From Actinomycetes bacterium (GTDB taxonomy: Bacteria > Actinomycetota > Acidimicrobiia > Acidimicrobiales > RAAP-2), in contig JAKADK010000004.1 of the NCBI GenBank assembly GCA_021820665.1, positions 1 to 64,000 of the forward strand: a stretch of DNA of 64,000 nt, in the 5' to 3' direction. This document shows, piece after piece, positions 8,680-16,610 of the stretch; the stretch's first letter is position 1, and each line of letters opens with the position of its first letter. A model generated the notes under the pieces. The model searched no databases and was not told the DNA's origin. It saw only the letters and a list, made by a program, of their open reading frames with translations. Both the position numbers and the translations under genes were made by a program.

Positions 8680-9735
8680 GTGACACTCACCGCAAAGGTG
8701 CTCACCGTCTCCGACTCCGTCGCCGGCGGGACACGCTCCGACCGCTCCGGAGCCGCACTGGCCGCCCGACTAACGACGCTGGGGTTCGCAGTCGTCGAAA
8801 CCGCGGTGGTTCCCGACGGCATTGCTCCGGTCTCCGAGCGGATCCGGGCGATGGCGGACGGGTTCGATGGCCTGGTCGTCACCACGGGCGGGACCGGGTT
8901 CGGCCCCCGGGACCTCACGCCGGAGGCCAGCGCGCTGGTGATCGAGCGCCAGGCGCCCGGGCTGGCCGAGGCGATCCGCTCGGCGCATCCCCTCGGGGCG
9001 CTGTCCCGGGGCGTTGCCGGAGTCGTCGGTGCGTGCCTCGTCGTAAACCTGCCCGGTTCGCCCACGGCGGTCGAGGAGTCGATCGACGTCGTGGCCCCCT
9101 TGCTGCCCCACATCCTGTCGCTGCTCGCCGGGGAGTCGACCGAGCACCCGGTAGCGGATCACCACACGACCGGTCGCCACGTGGCGCCGCCACACGAACC
9201 GGATGCACGAGCCCACCCCGCGGCCGAACCCGACGTCCCCGGGCAAAAGCGGGGCGGCGGCCTGACCCACGTCGACCCACGAGGCCACGCCCGCATGGTC
9301 GACGTCTCGGGCAAGCCTGCCACCCGGCGCCTGGCGCGTGCCGCCTGCCGGGTCGTGCTCCCCGCCGCTCTCCAGGACTGCCTCCCTCCCGAGACCCCCG
9401 AATCGGAGGTCCTTGGTGAAGCCCGGATCGCCGGGATCCAGGGCGCCAAGCTCACGGCGTCGCTCGTGCCCTTGTGCCACCCACTCGCGCTGTCGGCGGT
9501 CGTCGTCGACCTCACGCCCTTCGAAGAAAGCGTCCTCGTCTCGGCGACCGCCGAGACCGTCGAGCGCACCGGCGTAGAGATGGAGGCCTTGACCGCCTGC
9601 ACGTTGGCAGCGCTCACCGTCGTGGGCGCCTGCCGTTCGAGCGACCCCCCGCCTCACATCGAGGACCTCACGCTATGGGAGAAGCTGGGCGGGCGATCGG
9701 GTCACTGGCGGCGGCCGGGGACGTCGCAGACCTGA
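8680..9735 (+). CDS. MogA/MoaB-MoaC fusion, molybdenum cofactor biosynthesis
   Basis: 351 residues in two domains. Residues 1-150 are a MogA/MoaB domain (VLTVSDSVAGGTRSDRSG, TTGGTGFGPRDLTPEA, NLPGSPTAV), the fold that adenylylates molybdopterin. Residues about 195-345 are MoaC, cyclic pyranopterin monophosphate synthase (LTHVDPRGHARMVDVSGKP, KLTASLVPLCHPL, GVEMEALTACTLAAL). The linker is Pro/His-rich. The MoaC active-site His (LCHP) and the Glu-Met signature (GVEME) are present. One protein thus covers an early and a late step of cofactor synthesis. It heads the plus-strand half of the island; the other moa/moe genes lie on the minus strand at 16.4-20.5 kb. GTG start follows the leaderless pattern. 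Confidence 0.9.
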   Translation: MTLTAKVLTVSDSVAGGTRSDRSGAALAARLTTLGFAVVETAVVPDGIAPVSERIRAMADGFDGLVVTTGGTGFGPRDLTPEASALVIERQAPGLAEAIRSAHPLGALSRGVAGVVGACLVVNLPGSPTAVEESIDVVAPLLPHILSLLAGESTEHPVADHHTTGRHVAPPHEPDARAHPAAEPDVPGQKRGGGLTHVDPRGHARMVDVSGKPATRRLARAACRVVLPAALQDCLPPETPESEVLGEARIAGIQGAKLTASLVPLCHPLALSAVVVDLTPFEESVLVSATAETVERTGVEMEALTACTLAALTVVGACRSSDPPPHIEDLTLWEKLGGRSGHWRRPGTSQT

Positions 9736-9776
9736 CGGGAGGACGGCCACCACGGAGACGTCGCGGCCATAAGCAA

Positions 9777-9785
9777 CCATCAGCA
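9777..9785 (+). promoter_or_regulatory. Candidate LysR-regulator site, copy 1
   Basis: CCATCAGCA lies about 40 bases before the LysR start and is flanked by a direct repeat of CATAAGCA. The same 9-mer recurs inverted at 10761-10769, before the ferredoxin-NrfD gene. A shared operator for the LysR protein is an inference. Confidence 0.3.
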
Positions 9786-9825
9786 GTCATAAGCAGCACT
9801 TGGCCAGCCGGCGCTACCGTTGGTC

Positions 9826-10728
9826 ATGCCGTTGCCGGAGGACGCTCCTGATCTCCGCTCCCTCGACCTGCTGCTCTCCGTTGCCGAGCTGGGCAGCCTC
9901 GGCAAGGCGGCCCGGCGCCACGGGATCTCCCAGCCGGCCGTCAGCCTGCGCATGAACGAGCTCGAGCGTCGCTTGGGGATCACCATCCTGGAGCGGACGG
10001 CGTCGGGCACGACGCTCACCGGTCCGGGGTCCAGCGTCGTCGACTGGAGCAGGTCGGTCATCGAGGCGGCGGACGCGTTCGTGACCGGGACGGCAGCGCT
10101 CCGCGCCGAGACCGGGGTCCGCCTTCGGGTAGCGGCATCCCTCACCGTCGCCGACCATCTCGTCCCTGGTTGGCTGGTCAGCCTGCGCCAGCAGGCCCCC
10201 GACGCTTCGATCAACCTCAGCGTGATGAACTCTGCCGCCGTCGCGGACCAGGTGGAAGCAGGGCTCGCCGACCTCGGTTTCGTCGAGGGACCGGCGCAGC
10301 GGCGCCCACGGATCCGCTCCCGGACGGTCGGCCAGGACCGGTTGGCGATCGTCGTCGCCCCGGGCCATCCGTGGACACGGAGAACGACGCCACTACCCGT
10401 CGAGGCGCTGGCCCGCACGTCCCTCGTCCTCCGGGAGAAGGGGTCGGGCACGCGGCAGGTGCTGGAGGAGGCCTTGGCCCGGCACGGCTACCGCGTCAGC
10501 GCCAACCTCGAGCTCGGCTCCACGTCCGCCATCATCGGCGCGGCGCGACGCGGCGAGGGACCCGCCGTCGTCTCCTCCCTCGCCGTCTTCGACGACCTCG
10601 CCGGCGGACGGCTGGTCGAAGTGGCGGTGGAGGGGGTCTCTCTCGACAGGACGTTCCGCGCCATCTGGCTCTCGGGTCACCGGCCTGCCACCCTGGCACG
10701 CCGATTGATCGCCATCGCCGCCGGCTGA
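9826..10728 (+). CDS. LysR-type transcriptional regulator
   Basis: 300 residues from ATG 9826, placed 5 nt after a TACCGT -10 box (9815-9820). Residues about 8-70 form the winged helix-turn-helix (SLGKAARRHGISQPAVSLRM, then LERRLGITILERT). The remainder is a periplasmic-binding-like effector domain (RLRVAASLTVADHLVPGWL, GSGTRQVLEEALARHGY). Such proteins bind upstream of neighbouring target genes and respond to a small molecule. Its position directly before the ferredoxin-NrfD/oxidoreductase operon, together with the shared 9-mer, makes that operon the likely target. The effector is unknown. Confidence 0.88.
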   Translation: MPLPEDAPDLRSLDLLLSVAELGSLGKAARRHGISQPAVSLRMNELERRLGITILERTASGTTLTGPGSSVVDWSRSVIEAADAFVTGTAALRAETGVRLRVAASLTVADHLVPGWLVSLRQQAPDASINLSVMNSAAVADQVEAGLADLGFVEGPAQRRPRIRSRTVGQDRLAIVVAPGHPWTRRTTPLPVEALARTSLVLREKGSGTRQVLEEALARHGYRVSANLELGSTSAIIGAARRGEGPAVVSSLAVFDDLAGGRLVEVAVEGVSLDRTFRAIWLSGHRPATLARRLIAIAAG

Positions 10729-10760
10729 CGAGAGGTCTCGGGTCCCCGGCTCCCAAGCAT

Positions 10761-10769
10761 TGCTGATGG
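10761..10769 (-). promoter_or_regulatory. Candidate LysR-regulator site, copy 2 (inverted)
   Basis: TGCTGATGG on the plus strand, the reverse complement of the 9-mer at 9777-9785, about 45-50 bases upstream of the -10 box of the ferredoxin-NrfD gene. That distance suits an activator. Confidence 0.3.
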
Positions 10770-10812
10770 GGTCATCAGGAACGGACCCGTGGTTGCCACC
10801 GCTGTGCCGCCG

Positions 10813-10818
10813 TACCCT
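10813..10818 (+). promoter_or_regulatory. -10 box of the oxidoreductase operon, leaderless
   Basis: TACCCT, six bases (GGGAGG), then GTG at 10825. The GGGAGG abuts the GTG, too close to act as a ribosome site, so a leaderless start fits better. It sets the start of the ferredoxin-NrfD protein. Confidence 0.6.
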
Positions 10819-10824
10819 GGGAGG

Positions 10825-12354
10825 GTGAGCACCACTGCCATCGAACCAGCACGCTGGGTGAAGGTCCTGGACCAGAGCCGATGCATCGGGTGCCACGCCT
10901 GCACGACGGCGTGCAAGAGCGAGAACGACGTGCCGATCGGCGTCACCCGGACCTACGTCAAGTCCGTCGACGTGGGGCACTTCCCCAACGTCCGGCGGAA
11001 CTTCCAGGTCACCCGGTGCAACCAGTGCGAGACCGCGCCGTGCGTGGCGGCGTGTCCCACCGGTGCGATGTACCGGCGGCCGGACGGCATCGTCGACTTC
11101 GACAAGCGGATCTGCATCGGGTGCAAGGCCTGTATGGCCGCGTGCCCCTACGACGCCATCTTCATCAATCCCGAGGACCACTCGGCGGAGAAGTGCAATT
11201 TCTGCGCCCACCGCCTCGACATCGGCCTCGAGCCGGCCTGCGTGACCGTCTGCCCCACCGGGGCGATCCTCGTCGGCGATCTCCACGACCCCACGTCGGC
11301 TGTCTCCACCATCGTCCACCGCCAGCCGGTCTCGGTACGCCGGGTGGAGAAGGAGACTCGTCCCGGGGTGTTCTACAAAGGCGCCCACCAGGTCACGTTG
11401 GACCCGCTCGCCGCCCGCCGCCCCGAGGGGGGGCTGTTCGCCTGGGCCACGCAGGGGATCGAGAGCGAACGTCTGGTCGTGTCCGGCCATCCCGGCCACG
11501 CCAACTCCAGTGCCGCCGCCCTCCTCTCCTACGATGTCCCCCATCGAGCCCCGTGGGGATGGCGGGTGAGCCTCTACACCTTCACGAAGAGCGTCGCCGC
11601 CGGCGCCTTCGTCATCCCCCTCGTCCTCGTGCTCGCCGGATGGCTCACGTGGGGCAACTCCCTGGCACGATGGGGGGCGCCGGCGGTCGCGCTCGGCTTC
11701 CTCGCCATCACCGGCGTGCTGCTCATCTGGGACCTGAAGCACCCCACCCGCTTCTACCTGATCTTCACCCGCCACAAGTGGCAGAGCTGGCTGGTGCGAG
11801 GGTCGTTCGTCATCGGCGCGTACGGTGGCGTCGTCACCTTGTACCTGGTCGGCTCGATCGCCAGCTCGCTGGTCCTCCGGCAGGTGATGACCGGGTTCGG
11901 CCTGCCGCTCGCCATCGCCACGGCCTGCTACACCGCCTTCCTCTTCGCCCAGGCGAAGGCCCGGGATCTCTGGCAGAGCCCGCTCCTCGCCCCCCACCTG
12001 GCGGTCCAGGCCGTGCTGGCCGGAGCAGCCGTCGCCCTCCCGCTGGCCGAGTGGCTGAGCCCCCACCGCACGGTGCACGCCGCCGAGGTCCTCCTGCTGG
12101 CGGCGGCGGCGACCCACCTGCTCATGGTCCTCGGCGAGTCGACGCTCACCCACCCAACCGCCCATGCCCACCTGGCCGTCAAGGAGATGCTGACCGGCCG
12201 GTACTTCTACGTGTTCTGGACCGGCGTCGTGCTGGTCGCCGCCAGCGTGGCCGCTCCCTGGATCGGCTGGGCGGCCGCTCCGTTGGCGCTGGTGGGGCTG
12301 CTCGCCCACGAGCACGCCTACGTCCAGGCGGGACAGGCGGTGCCACTTGCCTAG
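10825..12354 (+). CDS. Four-cluster ferredoxin fused to NrfD-like membrane subunit
   Basis: 509 residues. The N-terminal part (about 1-230) has four ferredoxin Cys motifs (CIGCHACTTACK; CNQCETAPCVAACP; CIGCKACMAACP; CNFC..ACVTVCP), as in the electron-transfer subunits PsrB, PhsB and DmsB. The C-terminal part (about 235-505) has about eight hydrophobic helices of the NrfD/PsrC type that exchange electrons with quinones. In most relatives these are two separate proteins; here they are one chain. It lies 9 bp before the catalytic subunit gene, so the two form a membrane oxidoreductase. Since the catalytic subunit lacks a Tat signal, the Fe-S part probably faces the cytoplasm. The start chosen follows the -10 box spacing; a GTG at 10789 would add 12 residues. 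Confidence 0.88.
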   Translation: MSTTAIEPARWVKVLDQSRCIGCHACTTACKSENDVPIGVTRTYVKSVDVGHFPNVRRNFQVTRCNQCETAPCVAACPTGAMYRRPDGIVDFDKRICIGCKACMAACPYDAIFINPEDHSAEKCNFCAHRLDIGLEPACVTVCPTGAILVGDLHDPTSAVSTIVHRQPVSVRRVEKETRPGVFYKGAHQVTLDPLAARRPEGGLFAWATQGIESERLVVSGHPGHANSSAAALLSYDVPHRAPWGWRVSLYTFTKSVAAGAFVIPLVLVLAGWLTWGNSLARWGAPAVALGFLAITGVLLIWDLKHPTRFYLIFTRHKWQSWLVRGSFVIGAYGGVVTLYLVGSIASSLVLRQVMTGFGLPLAIATACYTAFLFAQAKARDLWQSPLLAPHLAVQAVLAGAAVALPLAEWLSPHRTVHAAEVLLLAAAATHLLMVLGESTLTHPTAHAHLAVKEMLTGRYFYVFWTGVVLVAASVAAPWIGWAAAPLALVGLLAHEHAYVQAGQAVPLA

Positions 12355-12363
12355 GAGCTTTCT

Positions 12364-15330
12364 GTGACGGACAACGTGGACCATTCCTCCAGGGACGATC
12401 TCCCCGGGGCCCCGCCGGGTGATCTCGAAGTGCTCGGCCGCCGCGTCTCGGCGGCGCGTGCCGATACAGAAGCTCGCGGCGAGACCTTCTACCCCGGCGC
12501 CAGCCGGATCCACCTGGCGGCGTTCCCCCCGAAGGAGCGGTGGGACGACTGGGTCGAGCTGGACTCACGCTCGTGGCCCGACCGCGTGGAGCACCACTAT
12601 CTCCTGGTTCCGACCACGTGCTTCAACTGCGAATCGGCGTGCGGTCTCCTGGCCTACGTCGACCGGGACAGCCTCCAGGTGAAGAAGTTCGAGGGCAATC
12701 CGGAGCACCCGGGGTCCCGGGGGAGGAACTGTGCCAAGGGGCCGGCCACCATCAACCAGCTGACCGACCCCGACCGGATCCTCTACCCGTTGAAGCGGGC
12801 GGGGGCGCGGGGTGAGGGGCGGTGGGAACGGATCTCGTGGGACGAGGCGCTCGACACCATCGCCGCCCGCATCCGGGCCGCCCTCGTCGAGCACCGGCAG
12901 AACGAGATCATGGTGCACATCGGGCGGCCGGGTGAGGACGGGTTCACCGAGCGGGTGCTGGCCAGTTGGGGCGTGGACGGCCACAACTCCCACACCAACG
13001 TCTGCTCCAGCGGGGGCCGGACGGGGTACCAGTTCTGGATGGGCATCGACCGACCCAGCCCGGACTACGCCAACGCTGAGGTCATCTACCTGATCAGTGC
13101 CCACCTGGAGACCGGCCACTACTTCAACCCCCATGCCCAGCGGATCACCGAAGCCAGGGCCAGAGGGGCGAAGGTCATCGTGATCGACACCCGCCTGTCG
13201 AACACGGCCACCCACGCCGACTGGTGGCTCTCCCCCCAACCGGGGAGCGAGGCCGCCATCAACCTGGCGATCGCCCACCACATCATCGCCACCGGCCGCT
13301 ACGACCGGGAGTTCGTCCGGCGGTGGTGGAACTGGGAGGAGTACCTCGCCGCCTGCCACCCGGAGCGTCCCCAGACCTTCGCCACGTTCGAGGAGATCCT
13401 GGGCGGTCTCTATCACGAGTTCACCTTCGAGTACGCGTCGAGCGAGTCCGGGGTCGACGCCGGTGTCCTGCGCGAGGTGGCCGAGACGGTGGCGGCTGCC
13501 GGCACCAGATTCGCCGCCCACAACTGGCGCTCGGCGGCCGCCGGCAACCTCGGCGGCTGGCAGGTCTCCCGTACGCTCGTGCTGATCTCGGCCCTCCTCG
13601 GAGCGATCGCCACCGAGGGCGGGACCTTCCCCAACGCCTGGAACAAGTACGTGCCCCGGCCCATCCACACCCCTCCGCACCCGGGGGTGTGGCAGGAGCT
13701 GACGTGGCCCATCGAGTACCCCCTGGCGCAGAACGAGCTGTCGTTCCTGCTCCCGCACTTCTTGAAGGAGGGCCGGGGACGGCTGGACACCTACTTCACC
13801 CGGGTCTATAACCCGGTGTGGACGAACCCGGACGGGCTCACCTGGATGGAAGTCCTGACCGACGAGGAGAAGGTCGGGTGCTACGTCGCCCTGACCCCGA
13901 CCTGGAACGAGTCGGCGTTCCTGGCCGACTTCGTCCTCCCGATGGGCCACTCCTCCGAACGCCACGACACCCACTCCTACGAGCAGTACGACGGGCAGTG
14001 GATCGGGTTCCGACAGCCCGTCCTGCGGGCGGCACGGGAGCGGTTGGGCGAGACCGTGACCGACAGCCGCCAGGTCAACCCCGGCGACGTCTGGGAGGAG
14101 AACGAGTGGTGGATCGAGCTGTCGTGGCGCATCGACCCCGACGGCAGCCTGGGCGTGCGCCAGTACCACGAGTCACGCGCCCGCCCGGGGGAGAAGCTGA
14201 CGGTCGACGAGTACTACGGATGGATGTTCGAGCATTCCGTGCCCGGCCTACCCGAGCGCGCCGCGGCCGAGGGGCTCACCCCGCTGGCATGGATGCGACG
14301 CTACGGGGCGTTCGAGATCACCAACCACGTCGGGCCGGTCTACGACACCGAAGTCCCGGCCGCCGAGCTGGAGGGGGCGCACGTCGGTGAGCACGGCCGG
14401 GTCTACACCCCGGTGCCGGCGCCTGTCAGCACGAACGTCGTGCCCCTCGGCGCACCGGCGCCGGACGACGAGGGGAGACGTCCCGTCGGCGTCGACGTCG
14501 ACGGGACCGTGCGCCGCGGCTTCCCGACCCCGTCGGGCCGCCTGGAGTTCTACTCGTCCACCCTGGCCAGCTGGGGATGGCCCGAGCACGCGCTCCCCGG
14601 GTACATCAAGAGCCACGTCCACCCGTCGAAGCTGGCGGACGACCAGATGGTGCTCCTGTCCACGTTCCGCCTCCCGACCCAGATCCACACCCGGTCGGCG
14701 AACGCCAAGTGGCTGGACGAGCTGGCCCACACCAACCCGGTCTGGATCCATCCCTCTGACGCCGTCCGGCTCGGGATCGGCCACACCGGTGACCTGGTCC
14801 GCGTGGAGACCGACATCGGCTACTTCGTGGCCAAGGCGTGGATCACCGAGGGCATCCGGCCCGGCGTCGTCGCCTGCAGCCACCACATGGGGCGGTGGAA
14901 GCTGGCCGGCCAGCCCACCGGCGTCGGGGCCATGATGGCCACGGTCGACCTCCACCACGAGGGGGCTGGGTGGGCAATGCGTCGCACCGCCCCGGTCAGG
15001 CCCTACAAGTCCAGCGATCCCGACACCCAGCGCATCTGGTGGTCAGACACGGGCGTGCACCAGAACCTGACGTTCCCGGTGCACCCCGATCCGATCTCTG
15101 GCATGCACTGCTGGCACCAGGCAGTGCGGGTCCGCCCGGCCGGCCCCGACGACCGGCACGGCGACATCGCGGTGGACACCGAGCGATCGAGAGCGATCTA
15201 CCAGGCGTGGCTGGCCGACACCCGCCCCGCCGGACAGGTGTCACCCGACGGGCTCCGGCGACCCACGTGGCTCATGCGTCCGCTCAAGCCGGCAAAGGAG
15301 CTCTTCGCCATCCCCGGCAGGACGCCGTGA
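12364..15330 (+). CDS. Molybdopterin oxidoreductase, PsrA/PhsA/TtrA-type catalytic subunit
   Basis: 988 residues from GTG, with AGGAG about 7 bases upstream. It is a complete bis-MGD enzyme of the DMSO-reductase superfamily. The N-terminal 4Fe-4S motif is C86-x2-C89-x3-C93-x29-C123 (CFNCESAC...NCAKG). C214 in TNVCSSGGRTG is a candidate molybdenum ligand, as in Cys-type thiosulfate and polysulfide reductases. The C-terminal molybdopterin-dinucleotide domain begins near residue 760 (LLSTFRLPTQIHTRSANAKW). No twin-arginine signal exists: the first 70 residues are polar. This is unusual for the family when paired with an NrfD anchor and suggests a cytoplasmic active site. Its operon partners are the ferredoxin-NrfD protein and the TorD-like chaperone. 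Substrate (sulfur compound, CoA thioester or other) cannot be assigned. Confidence 0.88.
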   Translation: MTDNVDHSSRDDLPGAPPGDLEVLGRRVSAARADTEARGETFYPGASRIHLAAFPPKERWDDWVELDSRSWPDRVEHHYLLVPTTCFNCESACGLLAYVDRDSLQVKKFEGNPEHPGSRGRNCAKGPATINQLTDPDRILYPLKRAGARGEGRWERISWDEALDTIAARIRAALVEHRQNEIMVHIGRPGEDGFTERVLASWGVDGHNSHTNVCSSGGRTGYQFWMGIDRPSPDYANAEVIYLISAHLETGHYFNPHAQRITEARARGAKVIVIDTRLSNTATHADWWLSPQPGSEAAINLAIAHHIIATGRYDREFVRRWWNWEEYLAACHPERPQTFATFEEILGGLYHEFTFEYASSESGVDAGVLREVAETVAAAGTRFAAHNWRSAAAGNLGGWQVSRTLVLISALLGAIATEGGTFPNAWNKYVPRPIHTPPHPGVWQELTWPIEYPLAQNELSFLLPHFLKEGRGRLDTYFTRVYNPVWTNPDGLTWMEVLTDEEKVGCYVALTPTWNESAFLADFVLPMGHSSERHDTHSYEQYDGQWIGFRQPVLRAARERLGETVTDSRQVNPGDVWEENEWWIELSWRIDPDGSLGVRQYHESRARPGEKLTVDEYYGWMFEHSVPGLPERAAAEGLTPLAWMRRYGAFEITNHVGPVYDTEVPAAELEGAHVGEHGRVYTPVPAPVSTNVVPLGAPAPDDEGRRPVGVDVDGTVRRGFPTPSGRLEFYSSTLASWGWPEHALPGYIKSHVHPSKLADDQMVLLSTFRLPTQIHTRSANAKWLDELAHTNPVWIHPSDAVRLGIGHTGDLVRVETDIGYFVAKAWITEGIRPGVVACSHHMGRWKLAGQPTGVGAMMATVDLHHEGAGWAMRRTAPVRPYKSSDPDTQRIWWSDTGVHQNLTFPVHPDPISGMHCWHQAVRVRPAGPDDRHGDIAVDTERSRAIYQAWLADTRPAGQVSPDGLRRPTWLMRPLKPAKELFAIPGRTP

Positions 15331-16292
15331 CTGGACCGGCCGTGACGGCGCCGCTCGACCCACCGGGCATCTCCACCCCGTCGACGTCGAGCACCCGAAC
15401 GCAGATGGAGACCATCCGGGCGCTCGCCGCCATCGCCGATCCCCAGGCGCCGCCGGGACCGGACGTCACCGACGCCCTCGGGTTACCGGTGCTCGATCCC
15501 GCGGACAGCACCGAGGCCTTCGTCCTTTCCTGTCCCCCGTACGCCTCCATCCACCTCGGCGACGAGGGGAAGCTCGGGGGAGACGCCGCCGACCGGATCG
15601 CCGGCTTCTGGCGGGTGCTCGGCCTCGACCCGCCACCGGAGCCAGACCACCTGAGCGTGCTGCTGTCGCTCTACGCCGAGCTGGGTGACGCGGCGATGTC
15701 GACCACTCGCGACGTCGCGGCCCGGCGACTCGAACGGGTCCGCGACGTGCTGCTCTGGGAGCACCTGTGGTCGTGGGTCCCCGGCTACCTCGATGCCGTC
15801 GTCGATCTCGGGACGGCCACGGTCACGCCGTGGGCCCGGCTGGTCGGTCGGGCCCTGTCGGCGGAGGCTCGCCGCGCCACCCCGGCCCCAGGCCTCCCCC
15901 TCGCCCTGCGCCAGGCCACCCGCCCGGTGGACCCGGGCACGACCGAGCTGTTGCTCGACAGCATCCTCTCCCCCGTGCGCTCGGGGATGGTGCTCACCCG
16001 CAGCGCGCTCGGGCACGCCAGCCGCCGCCTCGGCATCGGTTACCGCCAGGGGGAGCGCCGGTTCACCCTCCGGTGCATGCTGGAGCAGGATCCCCACGGC
16101 ACGGTGACCTGGTTGGCCGACGAGGCGACGCGCTGGGCGGAGCGTCACCGGTCACGGCCTCCCGTGGCCGGTGACGACTGCGCGACCTGGTGGAGCACCC
16201 GGGCATCGACGACGGCCGCCGTGCTCCAGGGCCTGGTGACAGGGCCCAGAGCTGGTGGGACCCGGTACCTGACGGCGGGACCCGGTACCTGA
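15327..16292 (+). CDS. TorD/DmsD-like molybdoenzyme chaperone
   Basis: 321 residues. The GTG overlaps the oxidoreductase stop (GTGA), which points to translational coupling. The middle of the protein is helical, with a TorD-family look: ADRIAGFWRVLGLDPPPEPDHL, SVLLSLYAELGDA and LLWEHLWSWVPGYLDAV. TorD/NarJ proteins bind apo-molybdoenzymes and help insert the cofactor. The last dozen codons run into a 20-bp tandem repeat, and the stop codon lies inside it, so the C-terminus (GGTRYLTAGPGT) is probably a recent, dispensable extension. Assignment is supported more by helices and context than by strong motifs. Confidence 0.75.
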   Translation: MTGPAVTAPLDPPGISTPSTSSTRTQMETIRALAAIADPQAPPGPDVTDALGLPVLDPADSTEAFVLSCPPYASIHLGDEGKLGGDAADRIAGFWRVLGLDPPPEPDHLSVLLSLYAELGDAAMSTTRDVAARRLERVRDVLLWEHLWSWVPGYLDAVVDLGTATVTPWARLVGRALSAEARRATPAPGLPLALRQATRPVDPGTTELLLDSILSPVRSGMVLTRSALGHASRRLGIGYRQGERRFTLRCMLEQDPHGTVTWLADEATRWAERHRSRPPVAGDDCATWWSTRASTTAAVLQGLVTGPRAGGTRYLTAGPGT

Positions 16293-16343
16293 CGGCGGGA
16301 CCCGGTACCTGACGGTGGGACCCGGTACCTGACGGTGGGACCC
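16251..16343 (+). repeat. 20-bp tandem repeat, about four and a half copies, over the torD-like stop
   Basis: The unit CCCGGTACCTGACGGYGGGA repeats exactly every 20 bases from 16261, with partial copies on each side. Each copy contains the palindrome GGTACC. It encodes the last residues and stop of the torD-like gene, then continues as spacer toward the convergent moaD. It is one of several 3'-end tandem duplications in this window. Confidence 0.9.
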
Positions 16344-16367
16344 AACGCCCGACGGGGTCAGCGGGCG

Positions 16368-16610
16368 TCAGCCGCCCGACACCGGCGGGAGCACGGCCAC
16401 CTCGTCCTCTTCTGCCACCGGTGTCGACAGGTCAGCCGGTTCCCCGTTCACCCAGATGCGACAGGTGGGCAGGATCCGCACGAGGCCGTCGCCGAACATG
16501 GTGGCCGCCTCGGCCAGTACCGCCCCGACAGTAGTGCCGCCGACGCGCCCTCCCGGGCCGCCGGCTGCCTCCCGGGCCGGTCCGAACAGAGCGATCCTCG
16601 GCACGCTCAC
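16368..16610 (-). CDS. moaD: MoaD, molybdopterin synthase small subunit
   Basis: 80 residues with a ubiquitin-like beta-grasp fold. It ends in the required Gly-Gly (PPVSGG), whose C-terminus carries the thiocarboxylate that sulfurates the pterin. The GTG at 16610 overlaps the moaA stop (GTGA) and gives a normal-length protein beginning VPRIALFGPAREAAGG. It is the last gene of the mobA-moaE-moeA-moaA-moaD operon. Its activating enzyme (MoeB/ThiF type) is not in the window. Confidence 0.88.
   Translation of the reverse strand: MSVPRIALFGPAREAAGGPGGRVGGTTVGAVLAEAATMFGDGLVRILPTCRIWVNGEPADLSTPVAEEDEVAVLPPVSGG

Noticed and set aside
12364-12600. Tat signal on the molybdopterin oxidoreductase
   Set aside because: No twin-arginine followed by a hydrophobic stretch occurs. 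An RR pair near residue 27 (GRRVSAARADTE) is followed by polar residues.
16251-16343. CRISPR array
   Set aside because: The 20-bp units are directly adjacent with no spacers. No other region shows regular repeats with unique spacers.
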